From Coleophoma eucalyptorum (Eukaryota > Ascomycota > Leotiomycetes > Helotiales > Dermateaceae): a stretch of DNA of 64,000 nucleotides. The translations under genes were made by a program, and so were the position numbers. This document shows positions 1 through 11,321 of this stretch, in pieces (position 1 is the first letter of the stretch; the number at the start of each line of letters is the position of its first letter). Location of the stretch: NCBI GenBank assembly GCA_026120035.1, contig JALRME010000031.1:62001-126000 (forward strand), given 5' to 3'. The notes beneath the pieces were generated by a model that had not been told where the DNA came from, made no database searches, and saw nothing but the letters and a program-made list of their open reading frames with translations.

Positions 1-690
1 TTGAGGTTGGTACATCCACCAGGTAGGCTCGGGGTCCATGTTTTCTGAATTGGAACGCATTGGAATATAGATACCATGACGATAGAGAAGGCCCAGCTAA
101 TAGTAATGCTCCCCAAGATATATGCCCCAATCTTAATACTTTGCATGGGAAAGATGCGCCGATACATCGAAAGGAGTGAAAGTTTTGTGCAGCATATGCA
201 GACGACGTAAATGCATTCGAAAGCCATAAGTAGCTGTTTAATTATTACTCTCTTAGACCACTGAGAACAAAGGGTACCCGCCTACCTTCGCAAAAATTAC
301 ACGATTCTCAGGAGCAATGGCAGCTGCATGTCTTCCCAGGCCATACTTGATGCCTAGCACGCCATTATCAGCATTCTATGTTGTATTAAATGATGAGGGG
401 GGGGGGGTACTTGCCATAGATGCACAATGCTGCCATAACAAAAAGGAATCCCTATATTACAGTTAGTTAATATAGAGGTGAAGCTGGAGATTGAGTAAGA
501 CCAAAGCCATAACCAACATCAGATCATCCAGACCTAGCCCAAACTTCCTCATCCTTCTTGCAACGAACCGAAGAATGACAAATGCAACTGCTAATACAAG
601 AACAGCTACATTTGTCACCCGAAGGCCATTCTGTCGGTTCTCTGCGAGGTATGCTGCTAGAGTAGACGGATCCAGAGCGGTAGTTGACAT
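1..690 (-). CDS. PTH11/rhodopsin-like integral membrane protein, 3' part beyond window
   Basis: This is the N-terminal part of a fungal seven-helix membrane protein of the rhodopsin-domain (PTH11-related) family. I start it at the second Met (690, MSTTAL), because family members begin shortly before a conserved 'NRxxGLRVTNV' stretch. Exon 1 (690-502) has a helix followed by RRMRKFGLGLDDLMLVMAL, the family's D-D motif. A small exon from 451 gives GFLFVMAALCIYG. The next exon gives GIKYGLGRHAAAIAPENR and ends at 286. The exon from 233 to the edge reads LLMAFECIYVVCICCTKLSLL, then YRRIFP and a Cys-containing extracellular loop (PGGCTNL). All of these are typical of the family. For the second intron only a GC donor at about 415-414 with the AG just before GIKYG keeps the frame, so that border is tentative. 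Function in such proteins is mostly unknown; PTH11 itself is a surface sensor. Neighbours suggest no pathway. Confidence 0.8.
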
Positions 691-3642
691 GTCGAGACTT
701 AGAGCTGCACATGATGTATGCAAACTCAGAGATATGCGTCCTTCTTAAAGCTAATCGCTTCCAAATGGATTCCTCTTAGCCATGATTACAAGGATCGTGT
801 GTGTGGTCGGTCGCACATAGTAGCAATCTCCCAAGAGACAAAGACATTTGCACGCGCACTGACCCTCGGATTTTTATCTTTCCATACTTGCAGTAGCAAA
901 GTAGGTTGATCTAACAACGGTTCATGAATCCTGATGGCCAGGCTAACGAGAAACCTGGCTGGTGGTTGAGATGAACCCGGGTTCCGGTATTGTACCGGTC
1001 AGAAATAAAGATCCTTCCCAAACCTTCCACAAATCTAGGTAATGATCTTCCTCACCGTTTATGGTCCTTGGAACTTGCGGTAGGACATAGCTTGAAGCTT
1101 GACCAGCTTTGGGTATCGCTCCTCAAGGATAAGATTGTCCGGTTTGGTGGGCTTCCACGTGTATTTCGAGACGATGCCTGCCAACGGCTTTCGAAGGCTA
1201 CCTGCTCTGCAGGTATGGAAGGCTCCAGCCAGACAATGATTCCTCGTGCTTTCCTAGCATCTTTCAAATGCCAGTTTCTATATAGGATTGGGATGGCTTC
1301 CTGGATGATTCAATATACGCTAAGAATTTACACGGAGACGACTCAAGTCTGGCTTTCCTAACTAGTCGTCAGTAGTCAAGCTTAAGTAAGTCTGGACCAG
1401 CTCCATGCCTCCCTGTACATACAGTTTCGCCAGGAGTACGAAGACACGAAATATCGTGTGTTCCTACTTTGTAAAGATCAAGGTAGGATTTTCATAAATT
1501 GAGTTTTACATCTCGTCGGGCGCGGAAGGATTCAGTGGGGCATACCGAGGTTGAGCTTGGGCCTTAAGCCCTGGGAAGAAGATATCTGCACCGGCGCTGC
1601 TGCCCATACTTTCGGATTCGCAATGAGATGCGTCGTTGCTTTCGAGGATCAGCCTCAGATGGATAAGAATCTTGATAAAGAGGGCGGTTCGGTGGCATTC
1701 AAAGTCTTAAGTGTGCGAAATACCGACATCATTCATTGGCAGCACTTTCCAATGTTCGGAGACCTTGAGAAGTGCTTTCTCGGATCCACAGCGAAACATT
1801 TCTCACAAGCTCTTGCACCATTTCGCGCACCTTCTAGTATTGTTGTGAATGCTGTAGACTCAGGGCTGATATGATTTTGTCATCCGACTCTCTGATCTTA
1901 CTACTTTCGAGGCAACTTGGTGGGCTCCAGTCGTGAGAGGTGCAATCGAGGCCCATGTCGATCGATGGTAGCACAGATCTCCTGTCGAAGATCATAGTCG
2001 AAATTGGGTGTGAAGTGGAATGCTTTTATTTAAAGAGCCAGCATGTTAGTATCATTCTACCAAGCCCTTACGCGGTGTTTCAAACCCTGAGTCGCCTTTC
2101 ATCTATGATGTCTGTGATATCAGTGATTTCGGACTCGCTTGAGGTAGCGAGCCCGAAATCTGGGGAGTTGCTTGTCGTTCCTTCCGACCACTTATTCAGG
2201 TTTCGTGGAAGTCAAACCTCAGCTTTGTCTTGAACTGCCATATTTAATGTCTTAATTCACCAATGAAAAGGTCTATAGATTGGGAATTCCCAACTATCAG
2301 CAGCTTTGGTATTTTATCGCGTGTAACAAGGACTTCGCCTATGCTCGATTGGATGAGAACGGTATAGATTCCGGGACTTACATTGCTGATCAACTCCACA
2401 GTCCAACCCGGCGAAGTCTCACCTACCATGGCTCCGGTAATTTCAAGCGGGATACTTTCTTAGCATACTGAATATCCTTGATTCCATTTATAGAGAGGGG
2501 CAAAGTCATATCGCTCATATTTATCATTAGTGGATGGCCTTGCAAGCCAGAAAAAAACCTCACACATTTCGTACTATTTTTACTATGTGTTCTTTAAGAG
2601 TTTTTTGTTCCAGAAGATTCTTCAAATTTTCCAACAAAATTTTAATCAGCAGATTAATGGTGCTTCTTCTCTCGTGACCACAATGTGCATGCTTGAAAGG
2701 TAGCAAACACTGTGGCAGGAATGACACGACCTAAACAGAGTGGCATTTCGTAGTAAAATCTACAGCGTGGAAAGAGCAACAACAGAACAATTTTTGAGCC
2801 GAAATGGCAGACTACTATGGTCATCTCATCCGTAGACAGTCAATTCAAGATACATGCCTCTTAACTTGAGTCAGCAAAATAGGACTGAAAATGGTCATCA
2901 TTTTTGAGGATGTGATAAATTTACTCAAGTGTTCCAGGATGCATGCATGAGTTTACCATGTAGATAAAGGCTAATATTATAGTTGTGCATACTTGGGAAC
3001 TAGTACTACTGGTCGGGTTGCAAGCTAGACAAACTGGCCGAGCGCGGGTTGGCTATTTTAGGTTGATAATGTACATGTTGAGAGTATGCTATAGCTGTTG
3101 CTTTCGAAGTAGTCCTTCTAGCACAGGTCACGAGTGCGCTTCGGCCGAGATCCGGGCTCTAAGGCTCAGTTTGTCTGATTATTTTCTTTCTCACGCCTGA
3201 AGATGATATTCAGTTCTATCTGAATGCGCCTACGTCCGATCCTTCCAGGCTAACATGTGACTTCTTTGGTTCAATATTTTCCCCCTGAAACTCCCATTAC
3301 ACAGAAAAAGGAGCTTCAAATCTTTGTATTAGACCTCAGCATCCCACCTTTCGCGCACCCCATCTCTGTTCTTGACGCCCCATCTATAAGGACCCTCGTT
3401 ATCATCCGCGAAGTCTTATCTCTGCGAGACCTACCATTTTCTAATCGTGGGATGCTTTGCCATTAAAATGCTTTCGGAGATGCTTTGTAATCCCGACAGT
3501 TGTTTGTATATAGCCGACCGTATCTTTTGACAGCAGTGGCCGTCGAAGAATATAACATTATACATCTCATCCATAGTTCAGTACTCCTCGCCGGCATCAA
3601 AATAGCTGTCCCTCATACATTGGTCCATCAAAGCATTTCAAC
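691..3642. other. intergenic, no supported gene
   Basis: About 2.9 kb between the divergent membrane-protein gene and the monooxygenase gene. Several open frames of 60-120 codons occur on both strands (for example 990-1361 and 1551-1874 plus), but none shows a recognisable motif, a consistent splice pattern or a continuation into a neighbouring exon. I see no RNA gene here. The last 140 bases before 3643 presumably hold the promoter of the next gene. Confidence 0.5.
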
Positions 3643-5144
3643 ATGGAAATCGGAGTCTTTATTCCCATTGGCAACAATGGATGGCTTATCAGCGATAACT
3701 CTCCAACCTATATGCCATCCTTTGAGTTGAATAAGCAGATTGTGCAAAAGGCTGAAAGCTATGGGCTTGACTTCGCTCTGTCGATGATCAAGCTGCGTGG
3801 ATTTGGGGGCAGGACAGAACGTACGTACATCCGCATAACCTACCCTAGATAGTGGCCCGTGCGATCGACGAAGGGACGATGGTTCCGTTCCCTTTTGTCC
3901 TGAATGATACTTACATGAAATTGTAACAGATTGGGATCACAATTTGGAATCGTTCACTTTAAGTAAGAAGCCAAATTTCTTTCTTAAATGCTTTGATCTT
4001 CGGTATTGCAAACGTCACACCCATGACCTCAAGAGTCGTCTTTCAATGGTCCAGGTCATCCTTGGTGAATTGACGAATTTAATGGGACAAGTATAGTATA
4101 TTGATTTTCAAAGCCGGCGCCCCCTCTTTCTTTCTGTGCAATATGCTAATTTACTTCGGAAAGTGGCCGGCATTGCAGCAGTCACATCAAGGATCAAATT
4201 GTTCGCAAGCACAGCTATTTTGACGTTGCCACCGTAAGTTCAATTTGCTTCGGAGCAAAGGGTCATGCTGATTTTGTCCTCCCTTAGAGCTCTTTGTGCG
4301 CGAATGGCTGTTACTATAGATTCCATTGCTCCGGGACGCTTTGGTAGGTCGATACTATTGTGGAGCCTTTCTTAACGAAGACATTATTAACTGTCCTCTA
4401 GGAGTAAACATTGTTACAGGTTGGCAAGCCGCCGAGTACGAGCAGATGTCTCTGTGGCCAGGGAATGCTTATTTCGGTTACCGCTATGACTACGCTGAGG
4501 AGTACGTGAAGGTTATGAAAGACTTGTGGACAAACGGATCCTCGGATTTCAAAGGGAAGCATTTTACCATGAACGACTGTAAACTGTCACCAAAGCCATC
4601 TCAGCCAATCAAGATCGTCGCTGCTGGGCAGAGTCCTCGTGGCGTAGAATTTGCTGCAAACTTCGCAGATTACAATTTCTGCGGCGCTTCTGGCCATAAC
4701 ACTCCGAAAACCTTCGAAAAGGGCAATCAAGCTCTTGTTGAGGCTGCTGCAAAAGCCGGTCGAGATGTTGGGGCCATGGTGCTCTTTATGATCATTGTTT
4801 ATGAGACGGATGACGAGGCTTGGGCCAAGTGGGACTGGTATAGCGAGGGAGTGGACCTCGACGCAACGAGTTGGGTTTCTTCTCAAGCAACAAAGGACAC
4901 AAAAGCTGCATCTACCTCAACGGCAAGTCGCATTAGCAGAAACGACAATCCTGTGAATCTGAATGGAGGTGCCTTGATAGGATCTTACGAAACTGTTGCG
5001 AAGCACCTCGATGAAGCAGCAGATATTGCGGGAACCAAGGGCATTATGTTGATCTTCGACGATTTCCTTCTCGGCTTGGACAAGTTTGGGAAGTATGTCC
5101 AACCGCTTATGAAATCTCGCTCCCATATCAAGTTGGCTACATAG
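3643..5144 (+). CDS. RutA/luciferase-like FMN-dependent monooxygenase
   Basis: The product belongs to the bacterial luciferase-like (LLM) flavin monooxygenases and is closest in appearance to pyrimidine oxygenase RutA. RutA uses FMNH2 and O2 to open the uracil ring. I read five exons: 3643-3820, 3930-3962, 4164-4233, 4288-4343 and 4402-5144. They join without frame conflict into 359 aa, about RutA length. Visible family landmarks are the N-terminus [15 protein letters not shown], then KLRGFGG, a [10 protein letters not shown] block encoded by the 33-bp exon, [48 protein letters not shown] and FDDFLLG. All junctions are GT-AG. No stop or shift interrupts it. No other rut gene and no flavin reductase lies nearby, so the substrate may not be uracil. 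The match to bacterial RutA is strong while the gene carries four introns, so any transfer from bacteria would be old. That is inference. Confidence 0.85.
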
Positions 5145-6767
5145 TTCATACTAACTGAGGCATTATTTATGCTGGTAAATCTTCCCAATAAATAGCATGG
5201 TTCATTGCCTGGATACAAGTCCTCTTTGCTGAAGTAGCATTATACAGCCCAGTAAGACCGGGTACCTGCTAGTAGATGTGCTATTTCCACCCTCCACTGG
5301 TACTTAACATTTCTTGATCTTCCTGCAATCAGGATAGCATTTCAGTGACATGGGCCCCTAATTTGACGTATAGTATGTCTTTTTTACCGTATCCTAAGCT
5401 TCTCTACCTTGGTGGCTTTGATATCGTATGTCTTCTTGATGGTTCCAAAGTCACTTATGCCTAAATTTTCAAGATTAGATTCTGCATTTGGCAAACATTT
5501 TATTTCATTATAGTCGCAACATCGCACTCAGCAGAAATGGTCGGTATTTCGTTCTATCCTCCTTCTTTAAACACTGAGGCTCTTTACTGTGAATCTGAAA
5601 CCTGTTCACCAACAACAATACTGAAAATGACATAACAGGGCCAATCAGGACCGCTGAGAAGTACTTAAGCTCAAGCTGCGCCAAAGATAAGAAAATACCA
5701 CCAAGGTAGCATCGAGAGCCTTGAAGTACGAGGCTTGCTGGCTAAATCGTGAAATTTCGCACTGTCGGCAGATTCCGGACCATAAATGTGTTCTATAAAG
5801 GTGAATAAAATTTATTTTCCCTAGGAATACTTTTAAATCAATTTGCAAATAAATGAAACCTATGGCCACATAAAGTCACTAAAAAGATAGATTTCGCAAA
5901 GGTTGAAAATTTTGCAATATCAGATTTAGGTCAAATCCTTTCGGATTGCACTGTTGTATTTTAATTATACCGTGCCGTTGCGGAATCCTAGAGCTCCCAA
6001 CCCTCTCACCTGTCACATCTACAATTTTATAGGACAATTCAATATGGTGAGTGGTTGTTAGAACCTCTCACACTTGAACATAGTCGGGGCTTTTTATGCT
6101 AGGGAGGCTTGTTCCGAAAGTAGTTTGTCGCTTAACATAGCCTACGGCCCAGATGCCAAGCGCTTTTCACAACTCAAATTGCCTATGGGGCTTACCGGGC
6201 TATATTTATATAGCTTCTAATAATAATATACATTTCTTAATTCCTTTGCCTTGCAGTAATGGATCTCTGTGGTTCAGCAGATAGTCGTACACAGGTGCAT
6301 ACTTGATATAAAACACATCATTGAGGTCATCGCCTTGCTCATGGTCATAAACGATTTATGGAGGACGTCACCTAAGGTATGCCGATTGGAGATGTAACGT
6401 GGATACGGTCACTTAGTGTTGCTGGCTCAGCAAGTAGACTGGCATTGATCGTTCTTACTGGTGCTGCACCGAACTTTCCATCTTCACTAAAACCTCTACC
6501 AACTCAATAAGCTAGTGGCTAGCCCGACAGACGGGATGTTCTCGCTAGCTAGATTGAATGAAGCTGTTGGGTTAGCTATTTCCTTCATATTGAATTACTT
6601 TCTAGCTTCTTTGGTGTTTGATCCATCCTCTCCTTTCCGCCAGTCGCTTACTTTGAAATTAATTAATCGTTATCATTTTACATCTGATACATTTTCCACA
6701 ATCATTGGCCATATCTTCATAACCACTATCACCTTCCCTATGGCCTATTTTTGATTATCTTTGAACA
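5145..6767. other. intergenic, no supported gene
   Basis: AT-rich spacer of about 1.6 kb between the monooxygenase and the small secreted protein. The open frames here (5645-5869 minus, 6515-6754 plus) have no start context, motif or partner exon. I see no repeat or RNA gene. Confidence 0.5.
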
Positions 6768-7235
6768 ATGAATTTCTTCACAGTCGTCACCTTGGCAGGA
6801 CTCTGCATTTCCTCGGCACTGCCATTTACGAGCGCAGATATCATTAAACCATTCGGTGAAAAGTACGATCCATGTGTTAGAGCAGACGCTCCCCACAAAA
6901 CCGCCATGTGCTGCGACGTTTATACGTGGCAGAATGTTCACCTCTCATGCAAGAGAGGCAAGTCCGCACTTCAAAAAGCCCCAAGTTGTATAGGTTTAAT
7001 AAAAAAACAGTCCCTGAGGCCCTCCTTCCCATATCTTCACTTGAGGAATTAGATAAATGGTGCTACAACCCAAAGTGGCGTAGTGCTGCACACTGTTGCG
7101 ACTCTTCAGATGTAAGCAGGTCTAAACACAGTATACTTCATTGCCAAGTTAGCATACTTATACTCCTAATAGAAATTTCCCGGCACGCAATCATGGGAAT
7201 GCAGATCTGTTGGTGCGCTCAATTCTACTATGTAG
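6768..7235 (+). CDS. small secreted cysteine-rich protein, class II hydrophobin-like
   Basis: Three exons are proposed: 6768-6957, 7011-7111 and 7173-7235, giving 117 aa. The protein opens with a clear signal peptide (MNFFTVVTLAGLCISSALPF, cleavage near TSA). The mature part runs YDPC-x11-CC-x11-C-x19-C-x10-CC-x13-C. The CC-x11-C spacing and the YDPC start match class II hydrophobins, small proteins that coat spores and hyphae at air-water surfaces. The family normally has eight cysteines with x16 and x8-9 in the middle and a last C-x6-7-C. Here loops are longer, and I find only seven cysteines, so it may be a divergent or decayed member or another secreted cysteine-rich protein. The first intron uses a GC donor (GCAAGT at 6958) and the second a GT donor. 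A different last exon, ending near 7368, cannot be excluded. No neighbour helps. Confidence 0.5.
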
Positions 7236-8346
7236 ACTAAGTCGAATTTATGTTGACATGAGTTGTAGGACGCACCAGCTGGCACACAGTTAAACATGAA
7301 GATGGCTGGATTGACTCCGATCAGCTTGAGGCATGGCGCCCATCTATGGAGAACCACGAGAATCAATAAATCCCCACCTCATACAAACAGTCCCTGTCTG
7401 TGATGAATGTCTGGGATTTACTATGTTAACCGCGTCTGAATATTTCTTTACTTTGCCCTTGTTCGAAGACTTCACCTTTGTCAAAGAAGGGTTTTAGGTC
7501 ACACTACTGATTTTGGTTGCAAAGGAAGAGGGGACATGGGACGCTGAAGTAATGACTTCCATTCTCCTTCGTGCAAAGTCTCTTTGAAATATTTCCTCGC
7601 ACTATCTCTTATTTGCCAAGTTCGTGTCATACCATATCGTTCCAAGATGCTGGCCAGCTTTCCTTAGAACCGCTGTGATAGCATCAATTCTGTAGAACCA
7701 AACAACTATCGCAACTTATTTTGAATAACCCCTGGCCCCATATGTTGCACATTGCTCTCTCAAAATGGGAGTTAGAAAATTCAGTACCACCACCCAAGGT
7801 ATTGCAAGCACTGATGTCCTGTGACAGCGCGAGATGGTGGAAAAAGGCCCAAAAAAACAAGTAAAGACAATCAAACCAGTGTCCAAAAAGTAGTCGAGCT
7901 AGGACAGAAGTTTGTTGATGGCCCAAGAAGGAACAGAAGGCAGTTTACAAGTGGTTCTGTAATTATTTGTTTCAATGCAAATTATAAAATTGAACGTGTC
8001 AGAAATGTCGGCTGCGTTTGTGGGGAAATGACTATAGCGTCAAAATGGTCGATGGCTGGTGATGACTTTGGAGAAAAGTATAGGACGTACGTATACTTCG
8101 ACATGGTTTAAGGCAAGACAGATGATATTAGGGGAGTAGTAACGCTTGAGATAGATAAGAAGCAAAAGGCAAGTGAAAGCCTTAAACAAAGACAATCAAT
8201 CGTATCCAAATTGATAATGGAAAGGATCACCCCACATACGGCGTAATAACCATAATAGAAGAGATGCTTTCTATTGCTCTTACTTTGACGTAATGGATAA
8301 GGTAGCTAGCTCTGCTATAATGTGTAAGCGGCAAAAGACTAGCAAA
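7236..8346. other. intergenic, no supported gene
   Basis: Spacer of about 1.1 kb. An alternative last exon for the preceding gene could lie at about 7277-7368, in a frame reading GWIDSDQLEAWRPS before a stop, but the splice phase only fits a weak site. The open frame at 7821-8111 has no recognisable features. Confidence 0.45.
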
Positions 8347-8465
8347 ACATACAACAGTAGGTATTCGCTGGTGGTCACCCACCCAACTACTAATCTACCG
8401 ATCTGAGGCTTATGTATGGCAGAGCGGACGGGATGCCCAGTTTTCCTCAGTCTATGGTCGTATGT
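8347..8465 (-). rRNA. 5S ribosomal RNA
   Basis: The reverse complement begins ACATACGACCATAG and ends CTGTTGTATGT, the conserved 5' and 3' strands that pair to form helix I of fungal 5S rRNA. Between them are ATCCCGTCCGCTCTGCC, ATAAGCCTCAGA and AGTAGTTGGGTGGGTGACC, the loop and box-C regions of the RNA polymerase III internal promoter. The length is 119 nt, as expected. A TTTT run lies a few bases downstream on the same strand and would serve as the Pol III terminator. It stands alone, not in an rDNA repeat. That is the dispersed arrangement usual for filamentous ascomycetes. It appears full length and not RIP-mutated. Confidence 0.95.
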
Positions 8466-9578
8466 GGTAGGAAAAGCTTTAAGTATGTATTTAATAATGC
8501 TAATAGTAGCGCCCGCAGCCGAGCCAGCCAGTTGCAGTATCATGTTGTTTTCTCCGTCTCGGTACGAAGTCTCCACCCAATACATCGGTTATTCGGCGTG
8601 ACCGGCCCTTCTTGAAAACTCGTAGGAGACGGCTTCCATGGTCGTCAGGGATAGTCCGTGGCGGTAAGCAGGGTTGGGTGGTCTTTGCAAATGCTTTCCA
8701 TTTGTCGTTATCACCAAGCGCATGAACGAGAGAGCTGAGTTCGGACATGCGGTTATGACTAGCACTCTCCCTCCTGATAAGAAGTACGACGATGTTTGGG
8801 CGGCAGTCGTAGCTCTCTCTTTCTTTAGTATCATCGTCTCATCTTCTCACGTTATTATCTTCGGACGAGTATCTGCAACGACGGCGTTCAAGGCTCATGT
8901 CCGAAAACGTCCGTTTCCCGGAGGACCTTACCCTGATGCTAATTAGCCAGGGCGTGGATCCAACCAGTGATGGTTGGTGATTCAAGCAAGTCCGGCTCCT
9001 TTTTGTGGCGACTTGACACAAAGAATCTCCTCAGAAACACCAATTATTGATCTAGTGCCCGCGTCAAGTCGAGATGCTGGTACCGGCACTGTATGTGGTG
9101 GGAGGGTAAAGTACGGAACGGCCGTACGTTCTCTAGATGTATGTATGTGTTTATGCCATTATTTCACCTTCCCTTTTCCTATCCTATCCCGTCCTATCTC
9201 GTCCTACAGCATCTTCCCCGACCTAGATCCCGATCCGCGTTGAGCATGCATATTTCGAAGCGTTACATTCCTCTACTGTAGAAAACCCTGACGATCTCCC
9301 GCCTCGTTTTTGCTCATTTATCTCTCTTTCCCTTTCCCAATCCCGCTGGACGCTCTCTCGTCTTCTTTCCCTCACTCTCTTTATTCACAATCTTCTCGCT
9401 CCTGTGCTCCACCATCGGGACCTCCCGACTTCCCAGCTGTCAACACATTGAGCATGCTCAATTGACTTCTCCGCTTTCATAAGTCATCAATCGGGTAAGG
9501 CTTGCCAACTGTTGCATCCGTCGGAGGGTTTTTGCTTGGTTTTGCTTGGTTTTGCTTGGACGGAAGAGCTTCGACAAA
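8466..9578. promoter_or_regulatory. upstream region of the MFS gene, pyrimidine-rich
   Basis: No gene is supported here. From about 9155 to 9420 the plus strand is rich in C and T runs, as in many fungal promoters. Immediately before the MFS start, a 10-bp unit TTTTGCTTGG is present three times in tandem (about 9531-9560), in the presumed 5' UTR. The frames at 8500-9021 are shadows without motifs. Confidence 0.45.
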
Positions 9579-11321
9579 ATGGCGCCGTTAGCCAAGCATG
9601 ACGTCGAGAAGAAGCACGTGGTCTCCGACTTGCCAGGCACTTCAGACGACCAAGAGAGAGGCATAATCAATGATCCTACGGTGCCAAAGAACAGTAAGAC
9701 GCCCGAGGAAGCCCTGGCTATTCTGGAGCTTGTCAAGGCGCAAGATGTTCACCACCCAATGCACTGGCCTGCCGCCAAGCGATGGTCAATTGTCGTAGTC
9801 TACTGCTTCTTGCAGTTGTTCGTGACTTTGACCAGCACAACTTATGTTAGTGCGGAGTGGATGGTTGAGGAGAAGTTTGGTACCTCTGCCCAAGTTACAA
9901 CCCTCGGTCAAAGTTTGTTCATTGTAGGAACTGCCGTGGGTCCAGCTTTCCTGGGTCCCTTGAGGTTCAACCCCCCTACTCAGTATCAATGCGAATGATT
10001 TGCTGATTCCAAGAAGTGATATTGGTGGTCGAAAATGGATCTATGTTGCTTCCATTGCAGTCTATGCCATTCTGAACTTTGTAAGTGTATCTTGATTAAA
10101 GTTGATACTGCTTCATGCTTGGCTAACCACTCCTCCAGGGAACTGCCTATGCCATTAACATGCCCATGCTGGCCATCTTCATGTTCCTCGCAGGAACAGC
10201 TGGGTCCACCGCTCTCTCTAATGTCGCTGGTACGATTTCAGATCTCTTCGGAGATGTCGATGGTGCTGGACAAGCCATGGCTCTGTTTGTTGTGAGCGCC
10301 AACACTGGGCCATCACTTGGATCCCCTATCGGAGGCTGGATCACCGACAATCCCAATATGGGACTCAAATGGATCTTCCTCATCAATGTGATCATTGGAG
10401 CTGCCTTTGCCATTATCATGTGCTTCATCCCTGAGACATTGCCCAGATTAGTCATCGCAAAGGAAGCTGCAAAGGCTGAAACCGTTGACTCCGATGAGGC
10501 TGCCATCCTGAAGGCCAAGGTCAACGTCTGGAAGGAGTTGCGATTTGTTGCAACTATGACCTTCAAGATCATGTTCACCGAGCCTATTGTGCTTCTGATG
10601 GGTATCTATAACGGCTTTGCTTATGGTATTCTTTTCTTGTATCTTGATGGTGTTTACGATGTCTTCGCCGTCAACAATGGACTCTCGTATGTTTTACCCT
10701 TCAAGAGAAGCTCTTCGGATCAAAATAACTGACAGTTAATAGAATCATTGGTGCTGACTTGACCTATCTCAATTTCGTCGTCGGTGTTATCGTCATGTTC
10801 TGTTTCGTTCCTGTCCAAACATGGTTCTACGGTCGTGACCGCAAGAAGCACGGTACCAACCGTCCAGAAGCTCGCTTTATCACCTCACTTGTTACTGTTT
10901 GGCTTTTCCCGGTTACTCTTCTCTGGTTTGCATTCACCAGTGATGGTAGTGTCTCCTATTGGTCCCCAGTCGTCGCTGGTGGCGTCCTTGGATTTGCTGA
11001 TCCACTCTTGTGGCTCAGTATGCTCAATTATATCACTGGTAAGTCACAGTCTTCATTGGCTTCATGAAAATCATATTGACTCTTTGTACAGACGCATACC
11101 CTAATGTAGCCGGATCTGCAATTGCAGCGTTCCTTATTCCATCCTTCGTCATGGCTGCCGCCCTTTGTCATCTTGGGCTTCTTATGTTTGCGAATATGAG
11201 TACCACATGGGCCATGGCCACGATTGGCTTCATCAGTTTCACTCTCTGCATCTTGATTTATGTTATTTATTTCTTCGGAGCCAGAATTCGCCGAAATTCG
11301 AAGCTTGCCAGGACTTTCTAA
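9579..11321 (+). CDS. MFS transporter, DHA1-type drug/polyamine exporter family
   Basis: This is a plasma-membrane major facilitator superfamily transporter, likely a proton-driven exporter of the DHA1 type. I choose the start at 9579 (ACAAAATGGCG), eleven codons inside the longest frame, because of its better Kozak context. Five exons (9579-9964, 10017-10080, 10139-10686, 10743-11038, 11092-11321) join to 507 aa without conflict, all with GT-AG introns of about 50-60 bp. A hydrophilic cytosolic N-terminus of about 75 residues precedes the first helix. MFS motif A appears as GPLSDIGGRKW split by intron 1, and motif C as NTGPSLGSPIGGW. The central loop after FIPETLPRL is charged, and a second six-helix bundle follows, ending at RRNSKLARTF. 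It looks intact. Its substrate cannot be read from the sequence, and it is 27 kb from the polyketide genes, so I do not link them. Confidence 0.88.

Noticed and set aside
990..1361. Open frame of 123 codons on the plus strand
   Set aside because: No motif, no start context, no continuation by splicing; an equally long frame lies on the other strand.
1551..2471. Three consecutive plus-strand frames as a possible gene
   Set aside because: The pieces do not join by plausible introns and match no family that I know.
6515..6754. Open frame of 79 codons just upstream of the hydrophobin-like gene
   Set aside because: Hydrophobic but without motif or partner exon; ends 14 bp before the next start, more likely promoter sequence.
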